DNA from: Rhizopus arrhizus
Taxonomy: Eukaryota > Mucoromycota > Mucoromycetes > Mucorales > Rhizopodaceae
Direction: 5' to 3'
Assembly (NCBI GenBank): GCA_024220505.1
Contig: JAKZZE010000038.1
Coordinates: forward strand, 124,001 to 188,000
DNA length: 64,000 bases
Below the pieces are notes generated by a model that did no database searches, had not been told where the DNA came from, and saw only the letters and a program-made list of their open reading frames with translations. A program made the translations under genes and the position numbers. Positions within the stretch are counted from its first letter, which is position 1. Each line of letters starts with the position of its first letter. Below are positions 23,606-35,748 of the stretch, in pieces.

Positions 23606-24031
23606 TTATGATAAAAAAGTAATCAGTACAATCAAGATGAGAGACAACAGATAGTCAGATGTGAGACAACGTGCGCTGGAAATGTGTAATCGACCATATT
23701 TACCAATTGTATCATCTGGAAGCGGAGCAGATTGAGAAGGTCGTGCACTAGAAGATGCATTCAAGACAGAAGTATGTGTAGGATAGTGTGTAAAGATGAA
23801 TGATGTAGGCGAGGGTGAATAGTAAGGAGCGGAATTATTTAATAAAATAGTAATTGTACTATTGCTGGGTACTCCACTCACATTAAATCCTGTTGGTGTA
23901 GGATGAATAATTCCATCAATATCAGAGATGTTGAATGGTGTATGAGCCATAGTTGGTTGAGAAACATATATCTCTTGTGCTGCAGTATAGATGGCTAGGA
24001 GATGGAATAATAAAACCGCAAAAAGTATCAT
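23606..24031 (-). CDS. Small secreted, probably GPI-anchored Ser/Thr-rich protein
   Basis: Intronless 141-aa ORF. It has an N-terminal signal peptide (MILFAVLLFHLLAIYTAAQ), a Ser/Thr/Pro/Asn-rich middle with N-glycosylation sequons (NIS, NVS, NST, NNS, NAS), and a C-terminal hydrophobic tail (LLSLILIVLITFLS) with a small-residue site upstream. This is the layout of a GPI-anchored cell-surface protein of fungi. No enzymatic domain is seen. It converges on the Sec7 gene with a 145-bp gap. Confidence 0.65.
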   Translation of the reverse strand: MILFAVLLFHLLAIYTAAQEIYVSQPTMAHTPFNISDIDGIIHPTPTGFNVSGVPSNSTITILLNNSAPYYSPSPTSFIFTHYPTHTSVLNASSSARPSQSAPLPDDTIGKYGRLHISSARCLTSDYLLSLILIVLITFLS

Positions 24032-24505
24032 GAACAGAAGGATTCTGATTGTGTATCTTAAAAGAAGAAAGTATTCATTTTAGTAAAAGGGAGAAACAAA
24101 ATAATAAAAATAGAGAGGAAAATGATTCTTTTTTTTTTGGCTCTCTCCGCGAGAGAAATAAAGTTAAGGAGATTGGAAAAGGGGAAAGTTTATACAACGT
24201 TTCTTTTTTTTTAAAAAAAAAAAAAACTAAGTGGATCATTAACATTACTCTCCTTTTACAAGACATGGTAATTCGATTGATTATCAAAGAAAATCAAAAT
24301 AAATCATCTACCATTTTCTTCCTTTTATTTAATTTTTTCGATCCATTTCCAATTTGAGAACCCCTCTCTGTAAATCTTTAGGTGTAACCCAGTATTCATG
24401 CATTGTATGTATCACTTTATTTTGTTCTCCGATGTGACTGTCTTTCAATTTCGTGGCTTAACAAAGTAGCCTTCAACTTTTTCTTTTTTTCCCTGCAAGA
24501 ACCAG

Positions 24506-25606
24506 ATGGACTCGACTAATCTGTCTGATTCTATAAAAAACTTGAAAATAAAAGAAGATAAACCAAAAGCAACCTATGATAAAGCAGCATTAAAAGAACG
24601 TTGGAAGATTTTGGGTAACGATGCTGAGCAAAGTAGGTTTGAAAAAAAAAGGAGAAAAGAGAATTCAACTTACACTTTATTATTACAAAGATATAGTATC
24701 TATGATTCGTAAAGCCTGTATGAACACATTTGCACGGAATGACTTTATGAAAACCTTACAAGCCATCAAGGCTAGTTTTGTACAACGAGATTATGAAGGT
24801 ATCTTTACAGAATCCAGTAACCTTGAAGTCTATGCAGCAGCCTATGTACCCGGAAGAGCCTTGTGTTATTATGAAATCTTTAGTAGTCGACCCTCATTAC
24901 TGAAGCTATTGATGAAACGAAGCCAGTTGTACTGTATAGGATCTGGATCTGGATCCGAATTAGTAGCGATCGCTGCAGCCATGACACGCGTTCCTGCTGA
25001 ACGACAAAAGATAAAGCTAGTGATGCAAGATATTGGAGAATATGAGTCTGTGCTGACATCCTTTGAAGAGACAATTCGTGAGCGGTGGTCAGTGACGGAA
25101 GATCAATTAAGTTGTGTGTATGAAAAGGGAGATATATTGGATCCAGATAGCACATTAATAAAGGAAAGGATGTCACAGGCAGATTTAATCACTTTTATGT
25201 TTGTGATAAATGAATTGTTTGTTAAAAAGGCGGCAGCATTGAATTTAATACAAACATTAGTTAAATCTATGAAAAGCGGGGCACATTTACTGGTAAGTGA
25301 AAGAATATGATTTATTGAAAAGAGAACAGTGAGCTGAGATTGAATCGTTAAGGTAGTAGAATCTGCTGGGTCCTTTTCACATTTAAAAGTAGGTAATAAG
25401 ACATATATGGTATATATGCTGTTAGATGCTATACAAGATTTGGAATTAGTGATAAGTGAGGATTCCCGCTGGTATCGGTAAGCTCAATATTCATCTAAAA
25501 GCTATTTGCTCTGATTTATTTGTCTTTTAGCCATCCAGACAATCTAAAATACCCTATCGATGTGCAAAATATGAGATACTTTATTCGTTTATACAAAAAG
25601 AAATAA
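24506..25606 (+). CDS. BMT6-like 25S rRNA (uridine-N3) methyltransferase
   Basis: Four exons (24506-24632, 24691-25292, 25353-25477, 25531-25606) give 309 aa. A Rossmann SAM-binding motif (LYCIGSGSGSELVAIAAA) follows YVPGRALCYYEIF, and later motifs are VMQDIGEY, LITFMFVINELF and GAHLLVVESAGSFS. This pattern matches the fungal Methyltransf_34 family, whose yeast member Bmt6 methylates a uridine of 25S rRNA. The family call is from memory, and the exact target base cannot be inferred. Tight spacing (132 bp) separates it from the next plus-strand gene. Confidence 0.8.
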
Positions 25607-25692
25607 CCGTGTAACCAGCTATCTTTCTGATAATGAAACAAAAAAAAAATACACGCAGTATAATTGATTAGATAATATTGATCGTTTATGTT

Positions 25693-25729
<37 letters not shown>

Positions 25730-25738
25730 ATAAAAAAG

Positions 25739-26453
25739 ATGTCTAACATTGGAAAAGAATTTCTTGCGTGGTATCTTTCTCATCTTGCTGTAGACCCATT
25801 GCGTACTAAAGCATGTACCTCAGGCCTATTATCTGGCTTTCAAGAATTGACAGCACAAAAGTTATCGGGAGCAAAGAAGTTAGATAAACGTGTGATTGAA
25901 ATGGCATGCTACGGTATATATCATTGTATTTATATATAATTTTATTTATAAGAAAGTCAGGTTTGTTCATTTCTGGCCCTCTTGCTCATTTTTTGTATGA
26001 AATTATGAATAAGGTGTTTGCTGGAAAATCAGGGCCAAAAGTTAAAATTGGACAATTATTATTTTCAAATTTGCTTATTTCACCCATCATGAACTCAGGT
26101 AAGTCCACTGGATTTTACAGAGGACACAAGGCTAATGAATACAAGTTTATTTAACTGCAATGTCAATCATTGCTGGTGTTCGATCTCCTGCAAAACTCAA
26201 GGCAAATATCAAAACTGGGCTTTTGCCAATGCAAAAAATATCTTGGATCATTTCACCACTCACTTTACTAGTTGCCCAGAATATGTTACCACCTACAACA
26301 TGGGTCCCTTTTTTCAACCTCGTAGCATTTGGTAAGCAAAATATTCTCTGATTTTATAGTGGTTTAATTTTTCTATACACAGTGTTTGGAACTTATATCA
26401 ACACAATGGTTAAGCGTAAAAGTATTAGTGAGGATGCTACTAAAAAGCAGTAA
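25739..26453 (+). CDS. Mpv17/PMP22 family organellar membrane protein
   Basis: Four exons (25739-25913, 25961-26098, 26146-26331, 26383-26453) give 189 aa, the family's usual length. It begins like other members (WYLSHLAVDPLRTKACTSGL), followed by GPLAHFLYEIM and a C-terminal WVPFFNLVAFVFGTYIN, the conserved W-x-x-x-NF-type block. Four membrane segments are expected. Members sit in the mitochondrial inner or the peroxisomal membrane (yeast Sym1, mammalian Mpv17/PXMP2). Which organelle applies here cannot be told. A 26-bp T run lies 17 bp before the ATG. Confidence 0.88.
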
Positions 26454-26695
26454 AAAGACCAAATGCTTGTACCTTTTTCTACTTGATCTAAATGTATACT
26501 CTGTAATGTTTTTTACACTAAAAAAAAATAAAATAAAATTATGCAATGCCCTACTTGACAATTTTATTATAAGGACTCAATGTAAAAACTCAACAATTGA
26601 AACTTTTTGATGTACAGATGTTTTTAAAAATATCAGTCGAGAAAGGACTATTATGAATATATTTTATTATGCTGTACAACAGCATTCATCTTCAA

Positions 26696-27323
26696 TTAAA
26701 GTTTACGAAATTTTCTCAAGCCTGCTTCAACAGCAGCAGCAGCCCATTCTTGAGCATGTTCAAAGCCTTCGTCTGTTGAAGCTCTAGCAATAGCTTGTTG
26801 TTCATTATAACATGTCAAGACACCAAACATGACGGGTACACCTGTATCCAATTGAACTCTCATAATACCGTGAGTCACAGCATCACAAATATATTCAAAG
26901 TGAGCAGTTCCACCCTTGATGACAAGACCAATGCAGATAATAGCATCAAAAGCACCCGTCTTCTTTTTCTTTTCAGATCTTTCTATGGCGGGAGAACCGA
27001 GTAAATCATTTGCAGTTTCAGAAGCTTGGGATTGCGACAATTCAATAAGTTGCTTGGCAGCCATAGGAAGTTCATAAGCGCCAGAGACAGTATCCTATTC
27101 TTAAGGTTAAACTAGGTTTTGAACAATAATATGTATTTACAGTAATAATGTTTTCAGGTAACACGTTATATTTCTTAACCAAGGTTTCATACACTTTATT
27201 GTATAATTGATCAACAAGAGCATAGTTCCAACGTGTGTGAACAATAGCAATACGGAGACCAGAACCATCTAATCGTTGCTTGGGAGCTGCTACACCTTTT
27301 TCAAAAGTCTTGGTTTCACTCAT
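26696..27323 (-). CDS. RIB4: 6,7-dimethyl-8-ribityllumazine synthase
   Basis: Two exons (27323-27141, 27094-26696) give 193 aa. It catalyses the penultimate step of riboflavin synthesis. Family motifs are LRIAIVHTRWN, TVSGAYELPMAAKQL, AIICIGLVIKGGTAHFEYI (with the catalytic His) and GVPVMFGVLTCYNEQQAIAR. A lysine-rich insert (RSEKKKKTG) typical of some fungal enzymes is present. The start codon lies only 57 bp from the stop of the upstream VPS17-like gene on the same strand, an unusually tight spacing. It converges on the Mpv17-family gene. Confidence 0.96.
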
Positions 27324-27380
27324 TACTAATAGTATTAATAATGAAAAAAAGATGTGTAATAAATGCGAGAGATGGAGTTT

Positions 27381-28838
27381 TTATAAAAGAACAGTCACTT
27401 TATTGTCTGCCAGAATTTCCTGTAAAATAGTCAGTTTTTTCTTTTCTAATAAAATCTGACTTGTTGCATAATCTTTAAGTGCTCGTTTTAAATCTTTTGA
27501 TACACTTGGTTTGTACTTATATTCAATGTCCTGTCTTAGATTACCATCCACCTTTTCATAATGGTGTAAACATTTTAATTCATTTCTTTTGGCCTCTTTC
27601 AAGACAGAAATCGCTTCGCTTGCTCTTTCTCTATTAATATTCATGGATGATTTTAATCTTTCTACTTGTCTTGAACTGGATTCAGTATGTCTTTTACTTG
27701 ACATATATTCTGATAAAGCCATCAATCTACGTTGCATCGCGTTCTATTGTAATCAGAGTATAAATTTATTTATGTTTCTTTCTTAGGGTTGTTACTTACT
27801 TGTGCTGATTCTGCATTTTTTATTTGATAACTTGCCTCAGCTCCTGTTGTCTCGTAAATAGCTAAAGCCTAAATCATGTACGCTTAAGTATAATGCTAAG
27901 CTTCTTCTTTTTTTTTCAGTTTACCTGTAATCTTTGTATATCATATGTTTGTTGATAACCTTTTGCTAATGATTTGTAAAGTCTATACACGTATTAGCGG
28001 TATTTTCTCATCTATTTCTTAAATCACTTACACAAATAATTCTGGATCTCTTTCTATTGCTCCAAAAGATACAAAAGATGAAGACAATTCCATCCAGTGA
28101 TTTGCCATTACTTTTGATAGAAAAGGGTTGATAAAATAAGTAAATAAACTGTTTATAAAGCTTACTTCTGTGTTCGTGAAATAATTTATCATTTTGTGTA
28201 AGCCAATGTTGCAATTGATTTAAAAGGGTATTTAGATGGTTTGACCAAAAGGTAAACTCAGGGTCCATATCCTGTTCAGATACATGTATCGATAAAGGCT
28301 TGATTAACTTATATGTCTTGGGTCTAAACTAAACAAAAACTTATGTTTATACATAAGAAAAGAAATTTTGTCCTATACTCTTACCTACCCCTACTTCGCT
28401 TTCTACAAATTCTCTTAGTCCTTCACTTTGCTGAGCCCGGTCATGATTTGCTATTCTATTCAGCCACAGTTGTATCTTGTATTCAAGTGGGTTATCATTA
28501 TTTAATGTCGTTGTTGATTTGCTTATATGAAACCACCACTGCTTTTGAACAATATTTCCTTCTTTATCAAATCTAGGCTCTGGACAAATAGGTAAAGCGG
28601 GTATTAATGCGTCTTCAATTGTAGATACCAAATGAAAGTATAGCTTTTCAAGTTCACTGTAATATCTTGGTATCCTTCTTTGTTTTTGTTTATATTTATT
28701 AAAGGTTGTCTATTTATAAGATGTTATTTTTATTTCATATAAAAGCTATTTATGCGTCTTTACATTGACGTCTATCCAGAATACAGGATCTTTTCGTCTA
28801 TAATCAACATTGGTAATTAAAAGTTGTAGGTGAGGCAT
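27381..28838 (-). CDS. VPS17: VPS17-like retromer sorting nexin (PX-BAR)
   Basis: Seven exons in order: 28838-28764, 28709-28389, 28328-28166, 28110-28032, 27982-27925, 27868-27800, 27743-27381; 375 aa. A PX-type domain opens the protein (RRKDPVFWIDVN, then YYSELEKLYFHLVSTIEDAL, LPICPEP, LWLNRIANHDRAQQSEGLREF and ESEVGFRPK). A BAR-type helical region follows (MANHWMELSSSFVSFGAIE, KSLAKGYQQTYDIQRLQ, then a long coiled coil to the end). This arrangement and the divergent PX resemble Vps17, which pairs with Vps5 in the retromer tubulation subcomplex on endosomes. At 375 aa it is shorter than yeast Vps17, chiefly in the termini. Confidence 0.8.
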
Positions 28839-30771
28839 TTCTATAAGAATAATAGAAAAGAAAAAGAAAAAATTGAATTTCCGTTATTTTATTCAACAAA
28901 AAGTTGAAATGAATAACAAGCTCATATTTAGCGTAACCATATGGATTTATCAGCTGATAATCTTTCTAGGCTTTCCTTAATAATAAAACAGGTTTCTTTT
29001 GTATGTAAAAGTATAACAAAAATGTATATAGTGCTCACGATACTAATTTGCGGTTTTTCAATTTACAGTCGTTTTACTCTCAATTTGAGGATTTTAGGAA
29101 AAAAAAAAAAGTACGAACTTTCAAGATAAGAATTGGGAGACTACTCCCTGCTTCCTACTTACTATTTCTGTAAATTATGGAAATTCCAATCATAATTTGC
29201 TCGTCTAACAAAGCTTCTGCTACCAGGAAACCATCTAAGCGTCACCCAATGCAACACTATTGTTCTACTCTTGTCATTGACAACCAAATTGTTTCATTCA
29301 ATAGTTGTTACAGTGCAACTTTAGGCAGCAAATGCAATTGCTAGTGGTTGTCTTTCTGAGTGCATAGTATCAAATTTTTCAAGAAAGCATCAAGCGACAG
29401 AGTGAAGGAGCGAAAAATGTATTGAGCTTGTAATGCATTTATTCGCTCTCTCATTATTGGTAAGTGTGATAAGTACTGCATAATTTTGGCAGAGGTTCCT
29501 TTGGACGCGCCATATATACGCTATAGGAATTTATTCCGAGCATCTTTCATATTGACTTGAAAGGTAGTGTGCCGATCGATCACTAGTCCGTACTTTGATC
29601 AAATGGAAGCCATTTATGTCTAACATATATTTGATAGCATGTCAAAACCGATAGGATTGATATCAACTAAAATAAGAAGATTCATCATATTCAAAGTCTT
29701 GCGAATAATGTAGTCGATCATCTTAGATGTTAAGAAAACCATTTGATTTAAAGGGTATCAGAAGGTAAGGAAAGAAAGGCTGTTTAAACACGATTTGTTC
29801 ATAAGGCTCATAATTGAATGCGCCGTTTTTGTTGCTGTACTTGTACTTAGTTTAGCTTTTTAGTCAATAAAGTAGAATAATATGATTTATGAGAGAAAAA
29901 AACCGATACTTTTTTATCTACAGTTCATTCGAATACATATACTGAATTTAAAAAACTATAATTTATACAACCATTATTATCTGGTTTTGAACATGTTATT
30001 AAAAAGAAATACTTTATGGCATGCCAAAAGCTTAAAAAAAGATACGACAATGTCGCTTAGTTCCATACTTCTGGGAAGAATTTTAACAATAGCCGAACGA
30101 AAAAATATGGTCTTTGAAAAACTTTAATAACTTTGACATTCTTTTTTCAACGATAAGAGCTAAGTCATAGGTATATAATAGAAGATTCATGATAGGAACC
30201 AGCTGTGTTGGAGAAACACTTCAAACGGTTATTTTAGTCATAGTCTTTTTGATAGGCCATTGATAAAATTGAGTAAATTAGTGAAAAATAGGTATCCTTA
30301 TAATAACCTATGTATAAAGTGTAGCAATAAGGGGTCTTATCATTAAGAAAAGCTCCAATGTAAATTTGATTAAAAAGATACTGTAGGAGCAACTTGTTTT
30401 AAAAAATTATAAATTGGTATTGTAATTGATTGCTCTATTTTCGGAGTACATTGTTGCATACACACATTGCATGATATGTGCTTAACAAAAAATACATTGA
30501 TTAATAATAATAAATTAAGATATATTAAGCTATAGAAAACAATAATTTAAGAAAGGTAGATACATACCAGTATTATTATATATATATTAGGAAATCACTA
30601 GTAATGAGTTGTTTCCCATGATTCCTGTAAACTTTCAACTAAACAGTTTGATAAAGAGAAAGCGTATATCTGTGTGTATCACCTGTGTTTTGTTTGCGTC
30701 ACGGAAATGGCTCACATCTACACGTTTCTTTTTTATCTTTCCCTTTTTCTATTGATAACCTACAAAGAGCA
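28839..30771. other. Intergenic, about 1.9 kb
   Basis: No supported gene. Short frames exist (28941-29129, 29174-29341, 29882-30127) without recognisable families. Minus-strand translation near 29740-29840 gives a protein-like stretch with stops, possibly an old relic. The promoter of the CK2 gene should lie at its right end. Confidence 0.4.
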
Positions 30772-32036
30772 ATGGCTTCAGCTATGAAAATAGATTATCA
30801 GACATCCAAAGTGTATACAAATATTAACTTGGAAATGCCTCCTGAATATTATGATTATGATAACTTTCAAGTGCAATGGGGGTAGTAGCATAAAAGAGAT
30901 GTAAACATAAAGCATGATTCATAAATGTATATTAGCGATCAAGAAACATATGAAATCTGTCGAAAGATTGGAAGAGGAAAATATTCAGAAGTTTTTGAAG
31001 GATGGAACATTAAGACAGAAGAAAAGTGTGTGATTAAAGTACTAAAGCCTGTAAAGAAGAAAAAGATAAGACGAGAAGTTAAAATATTGCAAAATTTGTA
31101 TGGTGGACCTAACATCGTACGTTTATTGGACACTGTGAGAGATTCTCAGGTATACATGAACATATAATCATTAATGAACCATTACTAATACAGTAGATAG
31201 TCAAGAATACCTTCACTTATATTTGAATACGTTAATAATGTAGACTATCGAATACTTTATCCTCAATTCACTGACTACGATATAAGATATTACATGTTTC
31301 GACTGTTAAAAGCACTGGATTACTGTCATTCACGTGGAATTATGCATAGAGATGTCAAGCCTCATAATGTCATGATACATCATGAACAACGACAAGCAAG
31401 TAATTCTGGATATCATTAATGTGTATTAATATAACTGTAGTTACGTTTAATTGACTGGGGATTGGCTGATTTCTATATTCCTCATACACAATACAATGTT
31501 CGCGTCTCTTCACGCTGCTATAAAGGTCCAGAGTTACTAGTTGACTTTCAATTGTATGATTATAGTTTAGATTTATGGAGTTTTGGTGCAATGTTGGCTG
31601 GCATGGTATTTCGCAAAGAGCCTTTCTTTCACGGGCAAGATAATGATGACCAGTTAGTTGTTATCTCCAAAGTACTGGGCACAATAAGCTTACAAGAATA
31701 TCTTAAGAAGTATAATTTAATGCTTGGGAAACAATATGAAAGAAGGATTCGACAGTAAGCTATATACGACATTCACATACTATTTTACTAATGAGTAAAA
31801 ACCTAGGTGTCGAAGTATTCCATGGTCAAGATTTGTTACACCACAAAATAAAAAATACATGTCAAATGAATTGTTTGATTTATTGGACAAAGTATTACGA
31901 TATGATCATCAACAAAGACTGACTGCAAAGGAAGCAATGAGCCATCCTTATTTTGGTACAAAATAAATAACATTACAATTATTATTATAACTTATCCTTA
32001 TTTATAGAGCATGTAGCTAAGAGTGAAGATATTTGA
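30772..32036 (+). CDS. CKA1: Casein kinase 2 catalytic subunit alpha
   Basis: Six exons: 30772-30881, 30936-31149, 31201-31395, 31441-31754, 31807-31955, 32008-32036; 336 aa. All CK2 hallmarks are present: [24 protein letters not shown], the ATP lysine Lys71 in [25 protein letters not shown] with catalytic Asp159, DWG at 178-180, and LLRYDHQ-type C-terminal helix. It phosphorylates acidic Ser/Thr sites in nucleus and cytosol. Intron 3 (31396-31440) starts GCAAGT, a GC-AG intron; only this donor keeps the frame into LRLIDWG. Some usually invariant positions differ ([15 protein letters not shown] for NVRVASRYFKGPELL), so it may be a divergent paralogue. Confidence 0.95.
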
Positions 32037-32158
32037 TATTTTCTATATAATTATCAACCAAGAATAAAGTCATTTTTAATATCTTATCATCATAAAAAAT
32101 TGTACCTGTAACATAAATCTCTGTAAGTATTTTCCTAATCTGATCAAAGTATGTTACG

Positions 32159-32393
32159 AATAAACTTAAGAATCCAAATGGACACATGGTAATTTAGTTT
32201 TCATCGTTTTCGCCCGAGTTAGCTCAAAAGAAAATGAGTGAAAGCTAAAACCCTTAGGGACCAGAGGTGAAAACATCTAGGAAGGAAGAAGCAGTGGCAA
32301 GTGTAAGAGACACTGGTGAGAGAAAGTGGAAAACCAATCGAGGAGTCTTTACCCAAGATAAGATGACGGTGAAAGCGGAACTTTTTCATGACA
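32159..32393. repeat. Left arm of perfect 235-bp inverted repeat
   Basis: The reverse complement of 35077-35311; I compared the two arms base by base and saw no mismatch. It begins 123 bp after the CK2 alpha stop codon. The copy at 35077-35311 reads as the natural LINE 3' end, so this one is the inverted copy. Confidence 0.92.
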
Positions 32394-35076
32394 TGAGTAG
32401 TATATAAGTTTCATCGTTAACCTCCATCTCGGTAGTCTGCTTCATTTTTTCCCACAAAATTTCCAAGGCCGTCTTCATATAAAAAGTATTCATAACTAAT
32501 AGCTAAACAAATTAAAGAGTGGCAATAAAGAAAGGGTACTAAGAAATGGCTAAATTATATACTGAATTTGGGTAAAGGAAGTTTTTTTCTTTTCTTTTTT
32601 TTTTTTTGGCTAAGATCGCCTTAAAAGTTTGGTAAATAATTTCTGAAGAAAGTGTACTTTGATCAGAGTGGAATCTTCATTCCTTTCTCTAGATTTTTCC
32701 TTATTTGGAAGTCCTCACTATGCACCACAACAGCAAGCAACTCCATCAACTGCAGGCAGACTTAGACACTGCCCGTGCTGAGATACACAAGTTAAAACAA
32801 GAGAATACTTCCTTACGGAAACAACTTGCTCCAAAGTCGTCAACCACAGAGATCCTACCTTATCCATCTGGATGTACCACATCGCCAACCATTTCTTCCC
32901 TCCCTCGTAACCCTCCCACCCATCTAAGCACCCCTTTTTCACCTAACAAAACCTCCCTCATCCGCCTAAAGTTGCTAAGCCTGAACGCGATGTTTCCCAA
33001 CCTAGCCTAACTGCTATTGCCAGGCAATTTTCTTCAGCTGATGAACCAACAGGTTTTAAACTCACCCATGTGCCCTTTCGACACCGCCTCCCTCTACAAC
33101 AATTGTGCTCTAACCTTTATAGATTACACATTGACACCTATCGAATTCTGAATATTCATTATTCAGGTAGAAGTTTAGTCAACTTTCTTATCCACATTGG
33201 CTATGAAACTGAGCGCCGTTCACAATTGAGCAAATTCAACGTCACAGCCCGCGACGATTTCGATCCTTTAGATCCCTCAATCATTCGTGACGCTACTCCC
33301 ATCAATGAACCCATTGACTATAAAGTTCAACTTGTTCCCAAAGCATTCCTCCATCGAACCTGCATTGTCCTTCTGCGATTCAGGATTCCCATTTACAATG
33401 CTATTGCCAACTTCTTTGTCCAGTCTGACCATATTAATCTCGAATGCTTAGCGTCGTATGGCCTTGCTCCACCGTACAAGTACCGCACAGTGCACGTCCT
33501 TGACCACATATAATTCCGTAGATAGATGTCCAACATGTCCACCAATCGCTTATACCATCTTTTATGAACCTAACTATCTACTTTACACAATAGATCTGCC
33601 TATGTCTTCAGCCCACCTCAGGCAAAGATTGCCCTAGAGCTCACACTGATGTCTATGATATATCTTTTCTTCCTTACAAACTCGCCTTCTTTTTTGCCCT
33701 TGCTCCCATAAGGAATACTTTAGCTTCTTTTACATCTTATTTGATCTGACTTGGGCAATTATGGTGCCTTGAAATACCGCGTGCTCCTTTAAGCCTTCAA
33801 ATAAAATGACTTGTTTAAACATACGTTGATCAGATTCAATAACGCCACCTCCACCCGTTTCTCACCGATCACTGGCGTCCTTCAAAGATCTATTTTCTCC
33901 CCTGTCCTTTATTCTATATATATTAACGATTTGCCTCAGCTACTTTGCCCACGATCACTATCTGAAAATCTCTTTCCAACACAAATTATTCATCTCCTGA
34001 CAAGTCTTTACACTGACGATGTTGTCATTATAGCAGACAAAGAGCAAATGATTGACTTACTGAAGGCTTTTTAATATCATAGTTACCAGTCAGGATACAG
34101 ATGGAATCCAAGCAGGTATGTCATACTGGATCCGACCCTACAGCCCATCCCTTACACACTGTATGACGAAACAATCCCCTCACAATCATTCTCCTCTTAT
34201 CTTGGAACCCATTTCTGCCTTAGTGAACACATCAACTTAGAGCTGCTCAATGCAAATATCAGAACGGTCCTTTTCACTTTGAATCGACTCTCGTCCATTG
34301 GTTTACACTCAGAAGGCTTTGCTTCTCTTCCTTCCGCCCATTTTTATTCCCAAATAGTTCGCGCTCAACTAGAGTATGGCTTAGCCATTACAAAGATCAC
34401 CTCTTTCCTCAAAGATGCACAGAACATGTGTCTACACCGGATCTTCAGCGGCTTCCCCGGATCCCCTATCAAGGTGATGCTCCATATGGCTAAGCTACGA
34501 ACTATGCAAGAACATAGTTACATTTTTCAATCCCAATTTCTCTTAAGCTTTGTCACCCTTCCTGAGGATGCCCTACTATCTTGCCTCCTTCAGAATATTC
34601 GTAGTTCAGGCAGTTGATCTCAATGGTATACGCTTTCTAAGTCTTCTATATGGAAACGATGTCAATCCCACCCAGAATCCCTAGGCAGACGCTCATTATG
34701 AGCAATACAACTACAATTCCAACAAGACAACCTCAATCACAGCCATTCGGCACGTAACTCTACACTCCTTTTCCAATGTCGCCCGGTTTTCTCTTTGGAT
34801 CCTATCTTGTGGCTACCAATGGCCAGATAAGAATGAAGTTGCTGTGTCCGTTGACGTCTCGAAAAGCTGCCTGATGGTGCACCCAAGCCATGCCCCCCTT
34901 CCATTCATTGTCTCAATATGCACCGTCGACTACAATTGCTTGAAACAACATCTGATCCTCTCTTCTTCCTTCTGAACAAATTATCTAACCGAACATCACG
35001 TTCCTTTCAAGCGACCTTTCCTTGATTTATTCAATGGCCTGCTATTTGCACCATCCTCTATGAGCTTGACTACCTA

Positions 35077-35311
35077 TGTCATGAAAAAGTTCCGCTTTCA
35101 CCGTCATCTTATCTTGGGTAAAGACTCCTCGATTGGTTTTCCACTTTCTCTCACCAGTGTCTCTTACACTTGCCACTGCTTCTTCCTTCCTAGATGTTTT
35201 CACCTCTGGTCCCTAAGGGTTTTAGCTTTCACTCATTTTCTTTTGAGCTAACTCGGGCGAAAACGATGAAAACTAAATTACCATGTGTCCATTTGGATTC
35301 TTAAGTTTATT
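35077..35311. repeat. Right arm of perfect 235-bp inverted repeat
   Basis: 3'-terminal part of LINE element B (it contains the ACTCGGGCGAAAACGATG region also seen, diverged, near 58003-58020 in fragment C). It is identical in reverse complement to 32159-32393. Confidence 0.92.
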
Positions 35312-35338
35312 TGTAAATAAAGTAAATGTTTGAACATA

Positions 35339-35695
35339 CACTTTTCCGGAAAGTATTCGCACATGCCCAGAAAAAAAAATCATGAAGAGCGAAATTAAAG
35401 TTGCAGGCTCTTGATATTTAAAAAAAAGTATCTTGCATTTTTAGCAAATTCTTTTTCTGGTCGCAGGCTAAGAGTGTACTTGAAACTATATGGGTTGTAA
35501 ATTCACAGAAAAACAGGGAGAATAATTTAGTATTTGATAAAATTATATAATTTACACATTTCACGTTTCGATTTCTATGTGAATATTTTACAAATGATTG
35601 CAATCTCTTTTTTTTATACCATCAGTGCGTAACTTTAATTTCGCTCTTCATGATTTTTTTTTCTGGGCATGTGCGAATACTTTCCGGAAAAAGTG
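35339..35695. mobile_element. MITE of Tc1/mariner type
   Basis: A 357-bp element with terminal inverted repeats of about 65 bp (35339-35402 and 35631-35695), starting CACTTTTCCGGAAAGTATTC and nearly identical on both sides (one extra A in the right arm). It is flanked by TA on each side (35337-35338 and 35696-35697), the Tc1/mariner target duplication. It has no coding capacity, so it is non-autonomous. It lies in what was the upstream region of the UBE3D-like gene before the LINE landed. Confidence 0.85.
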
Positions 35696-35735
35696 TAAAA
35701 AGAAAAAGGCCAATTTTGCGACTGCGTTTATAATA

Positions 35736-35748
35736 ACATCTTTTTCCA
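35736..35748. repeat. Left target-site duplication of LINE element D
   Basis: 13-bp ACATCTTTTTCCA, repeated exactly at 41493-41505 after the element's poly(A). Confidence 0.93.

Larger units (their letters stand above)
32159..35311 (+). mobile_element. Decayed LINE (element B) bounded by 235-bp inverted repeats
   Basis: A LINE-like unit: an ORF1-type coiled-coil protein start (about 32717-33010), a frame-shifted continuation (33070-33513), reverse transcriptase remains at 33811-34074 (SPVLYSIYINDLPQLL, then YTDDVVIIAD where functional enzymes have YADD), and a post-RT region at 34279-34617 homologous to fragments A and C. Many stops and shifts make it dead. The region between ORF1 and RT is short and lacks a recognisable endonuclease, so it looks internally deleted. 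Its 3' end is duplicated in inverted orientation at its 5' side. Confidence 0.8.

Noticed and set aside
31450..31591. Minus-strand ORF over the CK2 exon
   Set aside because: Antisense to conserved kinase sequence.
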